Positions 8,655-17,741 are shown, numbered from the stretch's first letter. The stretch: 64,000 bases of DNA from Cupriavidus necator A5-1 (GCF_000744095.1 NZ_JQLI01000001.1:1364001-1428000); one strand, 5' to 3'. Made by a program: numbers and translations. The notes: generated from the sequence alone by a model not told the origin.

Positions 8655-9905
8655 TTAGCTTGGCTTCAATACCTGCAGCCGCAGAAGCTCGATGTTCGCG
8701 CGGCCATACATCTGGCGCTTGAGGAACTTGAGCCGGTTGACGTGACCCTCGGTCTGGCCCTTGCTCCATGGCAGCCTGAAGGCCGCCCGCACAGCCGGTA
8801 AGTCGGCGCGCAGGCTTCGCGCGAACCTACGCATTTCCGCAGCGTCGCAGCGCGACAAACGCTTCAACCATCGATCGAACTGCCGCGGACTTCGCCGGTG
8901 CATGAGCCCGAGAAACTCCCGGGCGAGGCTGCGGACCTCGCCCACCACGGGTTCGATCTTGCACAGCGCCTGTACGAAGCGCTCATGGTCCGCGCTCCTG
9001 GGCTCCTCGACGGCGAGCTTCCTCCATCCGACGAGCCATCCGAACACGCGCCGGGCCGACGGGCACGGCATCGTGCGCACGGGTGCCTGGACAAGCGGTA
9101 CCTTGCCCTGCGGAAAGAGGAGGCGGACCACGCAATTCTGCACGGCGGCGCGACTGCCCGTATAGCCTCGCTGCTTGAGTTCTTGCCAGATCAGTCTCGG
9201 ACAGCGACAGCCCTGGGCGATTCGTTCCTCGATATAGCTGCGATAGGGATCCAAAGGCGTCGGACCCCGCGCCTTGGGTGCGCGCTCGGGGAAGGCCCCC
9301 GCGGTGATGAACTTGCGCACGGTTCGATGGTCGCTTGAGAGCTCGCGCCCGATTCCTTTCATCGTGCCGCCCTGGGCGCGTAGCGCCATCACCCGCTCGT
9401 ACAGCGCCAGCCGCGTGGCGCGTCGCTGATCGCTCAGGCGCTGCCATGACCGCAGTGAGTTGCCGCTCAGCAACCCCTGCCGGCCCAGGGTCACGCCACC
9501 GACCTCGCCTTGCTGCGCGGCTTGGCGCAGTTGCGGCCCGAGTCGGTACAGCAACCTCTCGACGTTGTCGCGCAGGTTGCACAGCAGATGCCATCGATCG
9601 GAGACTTGCTTGGCTGCCGGCAGCGCGATGTCGACCGCCTCGGAGTAAGCCCCGGCCCAGTCCCTGGCGACGATCTCGATCGATGGGTGCGCCCGCATCC
9701 ATGCGGCCACCGCAGTTGTTTCCCTGCCGGCGAACACTTCGATCGGCTCACGTCGCTCCAGGTCGACGATGATCGTGCCGTACTGGTGACCGCGCGCGAT
9801 CGCCCAGTCATCGATGCCGACGACCCGCGGTTGTGGTTTGCGCTTGCGCCCTGGAGCTTTGCGCAACTCCCGCAGCACGGTGTCGGCACTGGTGCGCAAG
9901 CCCAA
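8655..9905 (-). pseudogene. ISL3-family transposase, N-terminally truncated
   Basis: The protein (about 416 residues from a TTG at 9905; the frame is open to about 10002 but has no ATG/GTG) matches the ISL3 transposase from the region just before the first catalytic Asp onward: VVGIDDWAIARGHQYG, the IEIVARDWAGAYSEAV strand, and the C-terminal SKGQTEGHVNRLKFLKRQMYGRA block carrying the catalytic Glu. Complete ISL3 transposases have a further 100-120 residues with paired CxxC zinc ligands and a DNA-binding helix; these are absent. In frame upstream, GEAAARLANALGLRTSADT still resembles the family, then similarity stops at the inverted repeat. The gene is probably inactive. Confidence 0.75.
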
Positions 9906-9993
9906 GGCGTTAGCGAGCCGGGCTGCCGCCTCACCACTTGGCTCATGGTAACGATCACCGTGGGGCCAGATCGGCCCGAAATCAAGCCCGCGA

Positions 9994-10048
9994 CGCGGCC
10001 GTCACATAAATTGCGGGAGACCCAGAATTACTTCGTTCTACGACCGCC
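9994..10048 (-). repeat. Right terminal inverted repeat of the ISL3-like element
   Basis: Partner of 8435-8489, on the opposite strand. The inner edge contains a TGA (about 10003-10005) that closes the transposase frame just upstream of its first recognisable residues. Confidence 0.6.
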
Positions 10049-10249
10049 CTGGTACATAAATTTCCCAATTCCTGCGCTGACATCCGGCCATCCCTCAATA
10101 ATTTGTCAGCAATCGGACGGGTCCTAGCGCGGCGGTCTTCATTCCATTCGCACGAAAAAAGAACGGCCGCCTCTGGGAAAACTCGGGCGGCCGCAAAACG
10201 AGCGTGAGCTCGGTGCCGATCCCATAAACTCGATAATCGCGACCAACAA

Positions 10250-10870
10250 ATCGCGGCACAAAAGAGCTGACGCGAAATCCCGGTCCAGCCCTCAACCCAC
10301 CGCTGCGCCTGCGCCCAAGCCAGCTCGGCCACGCGCGCAAAGCGTTCGCCCATGGCATGCGCGTCGGCATTGGAGGCCGTGCCGCGCGCAACTCTTCCCT
10401 TGATGCCATGCAGGATCGCGGCGAAGCGGAACATGTTGAAGGATGTAGAAATCGAGGTTCGGGATACCATCGCGGCCTGTACGCCTGCAATAGGCGTCGA
10501 CATACGCAGCCTCATCCGGCAATCCCAAGGCTGCCAAGTCCCGCCCCGCGATGCCACCCAGGATGTCAGACGGCATGCGGAACATCATTAAATGATAGGC
10601 GAAGTCGGCAAGTGGATCACCGAGGGTAGACAGCTCCCAATCCAGCACCGCCAGCACCCGGGACTCGGAAGGATGAAAAATCATGTTGTCGGCCCGGAAG
10701 TCGCCATGGGCAATGGCAACCTCATCGGCGGCTGGCAGATGCCGAGGCAACCAGTTGGCGAGCAGATCCATCGAGGGATGCCGACCGGCCACTCCGTCGC
10801 TCAGGTACTGGGCCGACCAGCTTGCGACCTGGCGAGCCACGTAACCGCCAGGCTTGCCGTAATCGCTTAG
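10250..10870 (-). pseudogene. APH-type phosphotransferase (acyl-CoA dehydrogenase-associated kinase), C-terminal part, frameshifted
   Basis: This is the C-terminal half of the kinase whose N-terminal half lies at 13836-14315. From about 10867 downward it reads SDYGKPGGYVARQV, then the catalytic loop HGDFRADNMIFH (Brenner-type HGD...N) and the Mg-binding LAVLDWELSTLGDPLADFAYH. After NLDFYI near 10445 the frame shifts: the continuation FNMFRFAAILHGIKGRVARGT is in another frame, about 35 more residues (ending near QRWVEG) being recognisable. So the gene carries both an insertion and a frameshift. Intact members of this family usually sit next to acyl-CoA dehydrogenases and phosphorylate unknown small molecules or acyl carriers. 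Confidence 0.8.
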
Positions 10871-11016
10871 CAGGCCGCTGAAGTACTCGCTGCAGACAGG
10901 GCAAAGCTTCCCCCTGCGCGACGCACATGCCTCGTATTTTTCATAATCCGGAAGCCGGGCGTCATTTCATCGATTTTCACGCGGTTTGATGCCCATTTTT
11001 GGCTTCCTTGCTCCCA

Positions 11017-12126
11017 TTACAGGCCCTGCGGACGGACTTGTCCTAGCGATCGCATCCGCACGAGGTTGTAAGCGGCCATGCTAAGTACAAACATCTGGTC
11101 GACCTTCTTCAAGCCGCGCACCATCACCTGACGCATGCGCCCGACCGTCTTGACCCAGCCGAAGCCCTGTTCGATCAGCTTGCGCTTCTGCTGCGAGATG
11201 GCATAGCCGACGCTGCGGGCAATCTCATCGGGCACCGCCGAGCGTCGCCCTGAAGTGTTTTGCGCCACGTGCGGAGTCACCTTCATATCAAGGCAGGCTT
11301 GAACGAACTCCTCTGCGTCGTAGCCCTTGTCCGCGCCCACGGTAACTTCGACGCCCGGCTCGTTAGCGACCTGCCGGGCGTCGTTGAGCATGGCCTTCGC
11401 GGCCTCGCGCTCAGCATATCCGTCGGCTTGGGTCACCACCGCGCTTACCACCAGGCCGTGGCGGTTGTCGCTCAAGGTGTGACCCATATAGCGCAGCTCA
11501 CTGGCGGTCTTGCCCTTGCGATAGAGCTTGGCGTCCGGATCAGTCTTGGACTGATGCGTCTCGTTGCTGCGCTTCTCTCCTTGGAAGCCGCCGGTGCCAC
11601 CGCTGTCGCTGTCAGCGCCATCGCCGCCGTCCTTGCGTACGAAGCTCTTGTGGCCGGCCCAGGCCTTAATCATCGTGCCATCCACGCTGAAGTGCTCGCC
11701 CGACAGCAAGTTGCGCTTGTGCGCGATGGCCAGCACCTCGTTGAAGAACGTGATCACTGCATCGTGCTGGATCAGCCGTGCACGGTTCTTGGTGAACACC
11801 GTTGGCACCCAGACTGCGTCGTCCATCGACAGGCCGATGAACCATCGGAACAGCAAGTTGTACTGCGTTTGCTCCATCAGTTGGCGTTCAGACCGGATGC
11901 TATACAGAACCTGCAGCAGCATCGCGCGCAGCAGCTTCTCCGGCGCAATGCTCGGGCGTCCGCCCTTGATATCGGCTTCATACATGCTTGCGAACAGCCG
12001 ATTCATCTTCGCCAAGGCCTGGTTGACCATGGTGCGGATCGGGCGCAACGGATGCGATTGCGGCACGAAATCTTCGAGTCGCCGCATGGTGAACAGGCTT
12101 TCGGTGAAGGTGTCGGCGCCGCGCAT
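11017..12126 (-). CDS. IS5/IS1182-like transposase (DDE)
   Basis: A 369-residue transposase, apparently complete. It begins with the family's typical DTFTESLFTMRRLEDFVP text, has the N-terminal DUF772-like domain (RPSIAPEKLLRAMLLQVLYSIRSER) and the DDE core: D in HFSVDGTMIKAW, D in VTVGADKGYDAEEF and E in KRKLIEQGFGWVKTVGRM. Between the first two Asp residues there is the usual low-complexity insert (GGDGADSDSGGTGG). Inverted ends could not be fixed by eye. It belongs to the insertion that splits the kinase gene. Confidence 0.9.
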   Translation of the reverse strand: MRGADTFTESLFTMRRLEDFVPQSHPLRPIRTMVNQALAKMNRLFASMYEADIKGGRPSIAPEKLLRAMLLQVLYSIRSERQLMEQTQYNLLFRWFIGLSMDDAVWVPTVFTKNRARLIQHDAVITFFNEVLAIAHKRNLLSGEHFSVDGTMIKAWAGHKSFVRKDGGDGADSDSGGTGGFQGEKRSNETHQSKTDPDAKLYRKGKTASELRYMGHTLSDNRHGLVVSAVVTQADGYAEREAAKAMLNDARQVANEPGVEVTVGADKGYDAEEFVQACLDMKVTPHVAQNTSGRRSAVPDEIARSVGYAISQQKRKLIEQGFGWVKTVGRMRQVMVRGLKKVDQMFVLSMAAYNLVRMRSLGQVRPQGL

Positions 12127-12552
12127 GAATCTCGGATGGAGTGGTGTCCGGTAATCAACGCTTTGGCACGCTACCGCGCTGACTTCGGGCTAGGTATTTC
12201 AGCAGCCTGCTTCTATGATGAGTCGGAAGGCAAGAATTTTTACGCAAATTGATCCAACTTCTTCCTTAATCTAGCTCGCGCTTACCACAGGCGTCTGTCG
12301 CTGTTGTTCACCAGTTTCAAAGTTCCCGGTCATCTTTACGTGAGACTTCGACGTCCCACCAACTTCTATCCGCTGGTATTTGCCCAGCCCAATCCTGCAT
12401 GCGCGTTGCGCTAAGGCGACCTTGATGCGAGAAGCCCCATCTAGTAGTGTCGGTTGCGTTTGCAACCAGCAGGCTGCACGGGCTTGTCTACTTCGAACTG
12501 ACTTGCGATATGACGGACAGGAGCAGCTAATGCGAGCGTTGCCGCCATGCCT
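12127..12552. ncRNA. Non-coding flank of the IS110-family transposase; possible bridge/seek RNA
   Basis: About 425 bases separate the two transposase genes. A 64-codon frame at 12271-12465 on the minus strand has no recognisable family. IS110-family elements carry a structured guide RNA in one non-coding end: upstream of the gene in IS110-type members, downstream in IS1111-type members. Here only about 80 bases lie upstream of the transposase before host sequence resumes, while up to 300 lie downstream, so the IS1111-type arrangement is more likely. The RNA itself is inferred; I did not fold it. Confidence 0.3.
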
Positions 12553-13749
12553 TCAAACTGCTGCCACCTCGCCGGCTGAACGTTTTAATCCTGTGGTCTT
12601 GCTGTTTTTCAGAAGCGCTCCCTCGGGTAGGATTCCATGCGTCAGATAGCGCCACAGAGCGATGACCAGCCGTCGCGCCACCGCGACTATAGCGATGCGC
12701 TTGCCCCGCTTGTTCTGGCTATTGCCTTGGGTGCGCTGCACGTACCACTGCGCCATCGCACTGCCGGGCTGATAGCGTAACCAGAGCCACGCCATTTCAA
12801 TAAGCAGAGAACGCACGCGCCGGTTGCCCTGCTTACTGATCCCCTGGTCGACCCGGCTCTGGCCGCTGTCGTACGGCTGCGGCGCCAAGCCGACACAGGC
12901 GCCCACCTGCCGGCGGTTGTCAAAGCTGCGCCAGAACAGCTCGAGCACCAGTCGTGTCGCGCCGACCGGGCCAACCGCCTTGAGCCGTTGCAGGTCGGCA
13001 ATACGCTTTTGTGCGGGTTCCGGCAATTGCCTGACCAGGTCTTTTTCCAGTGCAGCGAGTTGCTGCTGGGCTAAGGCCAAGCGCTGACACTCCCGGGTCA
13101 GCCGCGCATGCAACTGCGCAGGGATTGCCGCGCCGTCGTAGCAGGAGATTTCTCCCTTTGCTAGCCGCTTTGCGATATCGCCTTCGACGTCTTGCCAGCA
13201 ACCCACTGTTCGCAGCAGCTTGCGTATCCGGTCGCGGTGCTGTAGCGTTTCTTTTTGAAGTTCACCCCGGTCGCGCACCAGGTGCCGCTGGGCTTCGGTT
13301 TCAACGGCCGGTACGCGAATCACGTGCATGCGGTCATGTTCGCCGCGCAGCCAGGCGCGCAGGCACAACACCAGCTTGATCGCATCGAGTCGGTCGGTCT
13401 TGGCCCGCCGCGCGTGCCGCTCCACCGGGATGCTGGCGGGGTCGCAGATCACTACTTCGTATCCGAGCTTCGATAGCGCCCGCTCGATCCAGAAGCCGTC
13501 CTGACCAGCCTCGTACAACACGACGGTGCGCACGCCAGGGCCAATTCCCCATTTCGTCTTGATCTTCTCGATCGCTTGCATCGCTTCGTCCAGGCGGCAT
13601 GCCGGAACTTTTGCAGCTACAGTCTGGATCGCAGGCTTCTCCCGTTTGCCGTCGTGCAGGGCGATTTTCCAGGTGTTGTTGGACAGCTCCAGGGCCACTG
13701 CCAATACATCTTCTGCGGGTATAGAATGATTGATACGGGTCGGTTGCAT
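12553..13749 (-). CDS. IS110-family transposase (DEDD RuvC-like plus Transposase_20)
   Basis: About 398 residues. The N-terminal DEDD domain begins with VLAVALELSNNTWKIAL (first Asp replaced in the visible text by Glu in ALELS) and continues with VVLYEAGQDGFWIERAL and RRAKTDRLDAIKLV, the conserved KTDRxDA box. The C-terminal Transposase_20 domain has RLKAVGPVGATRLV and GACVGLAPQPYDSG with the Ser-containing QGISKQGNRRVRSLLIEMAW block. The start at 13749 is preceded by GGAGCACGTC; an earlier in-frame TTG is less likely. IS110 enzymes move DNA with an RNA guide and leave no long inverted repeats, in keeping with the junctions here. Confidence 0.9.
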   Translation of the reverse strand: MQPTRINHSIPAEDVLAVALELSNNTWKIALHDGKREKPAIQTVAAKVPACRLDEAMQAIEKIKTKWGIGPGVRTVVLYEAGQDGFWIERALSKLGYEVVICDPASIPVERHARRAKTDRLDAIKLVLCLRAWLRGEHDRMHVIRVPAVETEAQRHLVRDRGELQKETLQHRDRIRKLLRTVGCWQDVEGDIAKRLAKGEISCYDGAAIPAQLHARLTRECQRLALAQQQLAALEKDLVRQLPEPAQKRIADLQRLKAVGPVGATRLVLELFWRSFDNRRQVGACVGLAPQPYDSGQSRVDQGISKQGNRRVRSLLIEMAWLWLRYQPGSAMAQWYVQRTQGNSQNKRGKRIAIVAVARRLVIALWRYLTHGILPEGALLKNSKTTGLKRSAGEVAAV

Positions 13750-13835
13750 GACGTGCTCCAAGGTGAATGGGTCGCACCTTTACTTTAGGATCGCTTTGCG
13801 TGCGTTACCGACCCGTCTTCATTCATAGGATCTAG

Positions 13836-14315
13836 ACCGATCGAAGCGGGATCAATCTTATGCAACCGGGCCAGCGTCGCGCTCATCGCGTCCATGTACG
13901 CCGCACGGTCATGCCGTGAAATATCGGAAAAGCTGGCATCCCAGAAGATCCGGCCTTCGATCATATCCATGACAAAGAACCAGCTGCCAATCACCGAATC
14001 GTCGGTGCAAAGCCCGTGAATATACGGCACCGGAAAATCCGCTTGACCGAGCGCCGCCATCACGCACGCTTCCCGCTCCACCGCATGGGCGCCCTTCAGC
14101 AAGGCGCCGCGCGGTTTGCGCCGCAGCACATAGCTGCGGCCAGGCGTGGTCAGGCGGTATGTGGGGTTAGACTGCCCGCCCTTGAACTGGTCGATCGTGA
14201 GCGGCCCCGCGTAGCCCGCCACATTCAGTTCCATCCAGCGCTCCAGGGCCGTCTGGTCGAACAGATGCTGCTCGCGCACCGGTACCGTGCCGGCGAAATC
14301 ACGCCTGTTAGTCAT
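13836..14315 (-). pseudogene. APH-type phosphotransferase, N-terminal part, interrupted by insertion
   Basis: The first 160 codons of a kinase of the aminoglycoside-phosphotransferase superfamily: nucleotide-binding start with QFKGGQSNPTYRLTT, the Lys-bearing strand YVLRRKPRGALLKGAHAVEREA, and the hinge GSWFFVMDMIEGRIFWD. The native text stops at ASIGL; the next codons (DPMNEDG...) are contributed by the insertion and end in a stop at 13785. The remainder is at 10250-10867. The ATG at 14315 is the last gene of the minus-strand catabolic operon, 163 bases after the porin stop codon. It is probably non-functional in this strain. Confidence 0.85.
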
Positions 14316-14478
14316 GTTTGTCCTCGGCGTCGAAAGCGTTACGCTTCATCATCTTCGCTAGCGTCCATTTGTTAACTGCGATCGAGCCGTGATAGATTCG
14401 AAGGCATACGGCCGTTCCCGGCCATATGCCTGCACTCAGGATCTACACATCTTGCGTGCCGAGACCAGCGCCCTTATC

Positions 14479-15552
14479 TCAGAACTTGTGCCGAATCCCC
14501 AGCGCAACCCCGGTTTGGTTGGTTTTCCCCGGTGCGAGCGTCTGCAGCGAAGCGAAGTTGAGCGCAGAGTTTTTTGCGTAAGCGGCTACGCCATAGACGT
14601 CGGTGCGCTTGGATAACGAGTAGATTCCCTGCAACACGTACTGTTGCGGATTGGCCGGGTTGGCGACGCCTGCCTTCGACTTGATGTCGTCGTAGTAGTA
14701 GGCGAGCGTCAGCTGGAATGGCGTGGCGATCTGATAGCCGATGCCGGCCCAATACATATTGTCGCGCGACGAGGTAATACCGTTTGCGGCGACGTCCTTG
14801 CCCCAGCGGTAGCCGGCCGAGAGCCGGATCGGTCCCTGCGTGTAGGTGCCGGCCACTGCTGCCTTGCGCGACTTGGCGATGCCGGCGGCGGTATCGGGGC
14901 CATTGCCCTGGTCATAGATCGCCGAGACCGCAAACGGCCCCGACCCGTAGCTGACGCCGCCGCCCCAGGATGCGCTGGCCTGAATCGAGCCAGGCTGTTC
15001 GCCGAAAGCGTAGTGAGCCTGCGCCGTCAGCGCGCCGAGGGCGATGCGGTACTTGACCGAATTATCGACGCGCAAGGGCCCGAGCAGCACCGAGAACGGT
15101 TCGTAGGTCCCCGAGTAGTAGAGCGGCGTAAAGTTGGCCAGAATGTCAAAAAACGTCGTGTATTGCCTGCCAAACGTTAGGCGTCCATAGAGCGATTCCA
15201 TGCCGACAAAGGATTGTCGGTTAAACAAGCGCGAGGTGTCGGCCATCGTACCGGTGTCGATATTGAAGCCGCTCTCCAGCACGAACAGGGCCTTCATGCC
15301 GCCACCCAGATCTTCCACGCCGCGCAAGCCCCAACGCGGGCCGGACAAGCCGGCAGAGGTGAGCTTGACCGCCGACTTGGCGCTGTTATCTCCCGCAATT
15401 GCAGAACGATTGTTGCTGCTGTACTCCAGATAGGTATCGGCCACGCCGTAAATCGTAACACTGGATTGCGCGAATACGACCTGCGCCGACATACCCGTTG
15501 CACCCATCGCCATAACCGATGCCAGAAACCGAACCCGTCCAATCTTGTTCAA
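14479..15552 (-). CDS. Outer-membrane porin (Porin_4/OmpC-like trimeric type)
   Basis: About 357 residues from a TTG at 15552, chosen because AAGGAGGA lies just upstream and the resulting N-terminus is a proper signal peptide (NKIGRVRFLASVMAMG...VVFA, cleavage before QSSVTIYG). The mature protein has the beta-barrel pattern of burkholderial porins: SSVTIYGVADTYLEY first strand, the GPRWGLRGVEDLGGGMKALFVLESGF block, the FGRQYT motif and a C-terminal aromatic (GIRHKF) for BAM recognition. It follows two Bug binding-protein genes in the same direction, so it probably serves as the outer-membrane entry channel for the same substrate. Confidence 0.92.
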   Translation of the reverse strand: MNKIGRVRFLASVMAMGATGMSAQVVFAQSSVTIYGVADTYLEYSSNNRSAIAGDNSAKSAVKLTSAGLSGPRWGLRGVEDLGGGMKALFVLESGFNIDTGTMADTSRLFNRQSFVGMESLYGRLTFGRQYTTFFDILANFTPLYYSGTYEPFSVLLGPLRVDNSVKYRIALGALTAQAHYAFGEQPGSIQASASWGGGVSYGSGPFAVSAIYDQGNGPDTAAGIAKSRKAAVAGTYTQGPIRLSAGYRWGKDVAANGITSSRDNMYWAGIGYQIATPFQLTLAYYYDDIKSKAGVANPANPQQYVLQGIYSLSKRTDVYGVAAYAKNSALNFASLQTLAPGKTNQTGVALGIRHKF

Positions 15553-15670
15553 AACACTCCTCCTTATCGATGTGATGCAGACCCTGCGGGAATTCCCCAT
15601 TTCCCGGCGGCAACTTATTCTTCCTGCTGCCGGCTCATCAGGCAACAAATGGGCCGCCCTTTTCGAAGGC

Positions 15671-16648
15671 TCAGTCCAGCCGAATGTCGGCCGCCTTGAT
15701 CAAGGCGGACCAGCGTGCCTGATCGGCGCGGACATCGGCGGCGAATTCCGGCTGCGGCTTGCCCCCGGGCTCGTAGCCCAGGTCGGCAAATTTCTTGACG
15801 ACGTCCGGATTGCGCGTCACCGCCGAAATCTCGGTCTGCAAGCGCTTGACGACCTCCGGGGGCGTTCCCGCGGGTGCGAAGAAGGCGCCCCAGCCGAGCG
15901 CTTCGAAACCCGGCAAGCGAAGTTCCGACAGCGTGGGGACATCGGGCGTCAGGCGGCTTCGCTTGGTGCCAGAGGAGGCGATGATGCGCACCTTCCCGGA
16001 TGCGACATAGGGACGCACAGACGGATAATCGGTCCACATCGCGGCGACCTCCCCGTTCGCCAGCGCTTGCACCGCGGCACTCCCACCTTTGTAGGGAACG
16101 TGGAGCATGCCGGCACTTAGCGCCTGGTTCAATGCGTGGCCGTACAAGTGCGACGACGAGGCGTTGCCGAACGAGGAGTATTCCCACTTTTTGGTGGTGG
16201 CTTTCGCCTCGCTGGTGAATGCTGCGAAATCGGTGGCCTTTACGCGGCTGGTGCTGACTGCCAGCCACAGCGGCGCGCTAACCAGGGTGGTCACGGGAAC
16301 GAAATCGCGCAGCGGGTCATACGGGATCTTCGGCATCGCGCTGGCAGTCTGCAGCAGGATCGGAATCGTGAACAGTAACGTATAGCCGTCAGGCTGGGCC
16401 TTGGCGACATAGTCGCTGCCGATCACGCCGCTTGCGCCGGGCCGGTTGTCGACCACAATGGCCTGCTTCATATTGACCTGCAGCGCCGAACCGGCGATGC
16501 GCGCGACCACATCGGTACCGCCACCGGCGGGGAACGGCACCACGACCCGCACGGGCTTGTCGGGGTACGACTGGGCCGCAACCGGGCCACACAGCAGAAC
16601 CAGCATCGCCATCAGGGCGCGCCGGCGGGGGAATGAAATCCACGTCAT
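15671..16648 (-). CDS. Bug/TctC-family periplasmic binding protein (second of two)
   Basis: About 325 residues from the ATG at 16648, preceded by GAGGTGATCCA. The N-terminus is a signal peptide (RRRALMAMLVLLCGPVAAQS). The Bug family markers are present: YPDKPVRVVVPFPAGGGTDVVAR near the start, the carboxylate-binding loops VDNRPGASGVIGSDYVAKA and HVPYKGGSAAVQALANGEV, and the C-terminal YEPGGKPQPEFAADVR. Bug proteins bind carboxylates or other small ligands in the periplasm and feed TTT-type transporters or sensors. It is 112 bases downstream of a paralogue. No TctA/TctB membrane partner is nearby. Confidence 0.9.
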   Translation of the reverse strand: MTWISFPRRRALMAMLVLLCGPVAAQSYPDKPVRVVVPFPAGGGTDVVARIAGSALQVNMKQAIVVDNRPGASGVIGSDYVAKAQPDGYTLLFTIPILLQTASAMPKIPYDPLRDFVPVTTLVSAPLWLAVSTSRVKATDFAAFTSEAKATTKKWEYSSFGNASSSHLYGHALNQALSAGMLHVPYKGGSAAVQALANGEVAAMWTDYPSVRPYVASGKVRIIASSGTKRSRLTPDVPTLSELRLPGFEALGWGAFFAPAGTPPEVVKRLQTEISAVTRNPDVVKKFADLGYEPGGKPQPEFAADVRADQARWSALIKAADIRLD

Positions 16649-16760
16649 TGGATCACCTCGACAAATTCGGAAGTAAAAAGGGGGCTCTGCGCGTACGCGC
16701 AGTGGCAAATGTCACAGCATTGTTGCAACTGAACGGCCCTATCGGGCCGGCTGCGGCAGA

Positions 16761-17741
16761 TCAGTCCGGTTGAATCCCGGCCTTTCCAATCAGCTCGGCC
16801 CAGCGCACTTTTTCGGCGCCGACTCCCCTGGCGAACGATTCCTGGGACTGGCCGCCGGGCATGTAGCCGAGGCCGCCGAGGCGTGATACGACATCGGGCT
16901 GATGGAGAACCTTCACTGTCGCCGCGTGCAGCTTGCGGACGATCTCGGGCGAGGTCTTGCTGGGGACGAACAGTCCGGCCCACGTCGGCAGATCGAAGCC
17001 CGGATAGCCTTGCTCAGCCAGCGTCGGCACCTCGGGCGTCAACGGCGACCGCTTGCCGCCAGTGACCGCCAGAAGGCGGATCTTGGCCGATGCCAGTTGC
17101 GGCTTCAGCGTGACGATATCCAGGATCGTGAGTGACACCTCGCCCGCGACCAGCGCCACGCTCGCCGGGGCAGAGCCCTTGTAGGGCACGTGGATCATGT
17201 CTAGCCCGGCCACTGCGTTGAACTGCGAGCCGAGCACATGTGCCGAGGAGCCGTTGCCGAGGGAGGCGAAGCTATGCTTGGCCGGATGCGCCTTGACGTC
17301 CGCCACGAACTCCTTGACGGTGCGCGCCGAGGTCCTCGAGGTACTGACCGCCACCCATAGCGGCGACGTGACCACGTCAACGACCGGCGTCAGGTCGGCG
17401 ATCGGGTCGAATGGCAGCTTCTTGAACAGCGATGGCGTCTGCACCAGCAGCGGCACCGTCAGCAGGATCGTATTGCCATCCGGCGCCGACTTGGCCACCA
17501 CGTCAGTGGCAATCGTGGCGCTGCCCCCCGGCCGGTTTTCGACGATGACGGTCTGGCCCAGCTCGATGGAGAGCTTCTCCGCCAGCAGGCGCCCCAGCAC
17601 ATCGCCTCCTCCGCCGGGCGCGAAGGGGACGACGATCCGCGCCACCGGCTTCGACTGGGCCCACACGGGATTGCCGAGCCAAGCGAGGCACGCGGCCTGA
17701 GCAGCGAACGCGAGGAACGATCGGCGGGTTTTTGTGGACAT
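16761..17741 (-). CDS. Bug/TctC-family periplasmic binding protein (first of two)
   Basis: About 326 residues from the ATG at 17741 (ACAGGAGACAAAGCGT upstream). Signal peptide with a twin-Arg-like start (STKTRRSFLAFAAQAACLAWLG, cleavage after VWA). Ligand loops are those of the Bug family: RIVVPFAPGGGGDVLGRLLA, VENRPGGSATIATDVVAKS, HVPYKGSAPASVALVAGEV and GYMPGGQSQESFAR. Its text differs from the paralogue downstream in the ligand loops, so the two may bind different forms of the substrate. It lies 257 bases downstream of the SDR gene, a gap large enough for an internal promoter. Confidence 0.9.
   Translation of the reverse strand: MSTKTRRSFLAFAAQAACLAWLGNPVWAQSKPVARIVVPFAPGGGGDVLGRLLAEKLSIELGQTVIVENRPGGSATIATDVVAKSAPDGNTILLTVPLLVQTPSLFKKLPFDPIADLTPVVDVVTSPLWVAVSTSRTSARTVKEFVADVKAHPAKHSFASLGNGSSAHVLGSQFNAVAGLDMIHVPYKGSAPASVALVAGEVSLTILDIVTLKPQLASAKIRLLAVTGGKRSPLTPEVPTLAEQGYPGFDLPTWAGLFVPSKTSPEIVRKLHAATVKVLHQPDVVSRLGGLGYMPGGQSQESFARGVGAEKVRWAELIGKAGIQPD

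Larger units (their letters stand above)
8435..10048 (-). mobile_element. ISL3-family-like insertion sequence with long imperfect inverted ends, internally deleted
   Basis: Two imperfect inverted repeats of about 55 bases bound this segment: 8435-8489 on the plus strand and 9994-10048 on the minus strand. They share GGCGGTCGTAGAAC at the outer edge, then TGGGTCT, CCGCAATTT and TGTGACG. ISL3 family members end in related GGxTCTTCCGCAAtTT text, which supports the family call made from the transposase (8655-9905). The transposase lacks its N-terminal zinc-ribbon part and runs almost directly into the right repeat, so the copy seems to have lost a segment there. No target duplication could be identified by eye. 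Confidence 0.65.
10871..13832. mobile_element. Composite insertion inside the kinase gene (IS5-like plus IS110-family)
   Basis: The kinase reading frame is intact up to GGTCTA at its 5' part (ending near 13833 on the minus strand) and resumes at AGCGATTACGG near 10867. Joining them restores ...IGL-SDYGKPGG, as expected for the family. The trinucleotide TAG (minus CTA) occurs at both junctions (10868-10870 and 13833-13835) and may be a 3-bp target duplication or simple overlap. The insert holds an IS5-like transposase (11017-12126), an IS110-family transposase (12553-13749) and flanking non-coding DNA. The outer ends are not inverted repeats of each other, so at least two insertion events are likely. 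Confidence 0.65.

Noticed and set aside
10960..12253. Similar 24-base texts on both sides of the IS5-like gene (ATCAA-N3-GCGT type) considered as inverted ends
   Set aside because: They are in the same orientation, with about 16 of 24 matches, so they are not terminal inverted repeats; possibly chance.
12271..12465. A 64-codon minus-strand frame between two transposases
   Set aside because: No family text; it lies in the non-coding flank of the IS110-family element.
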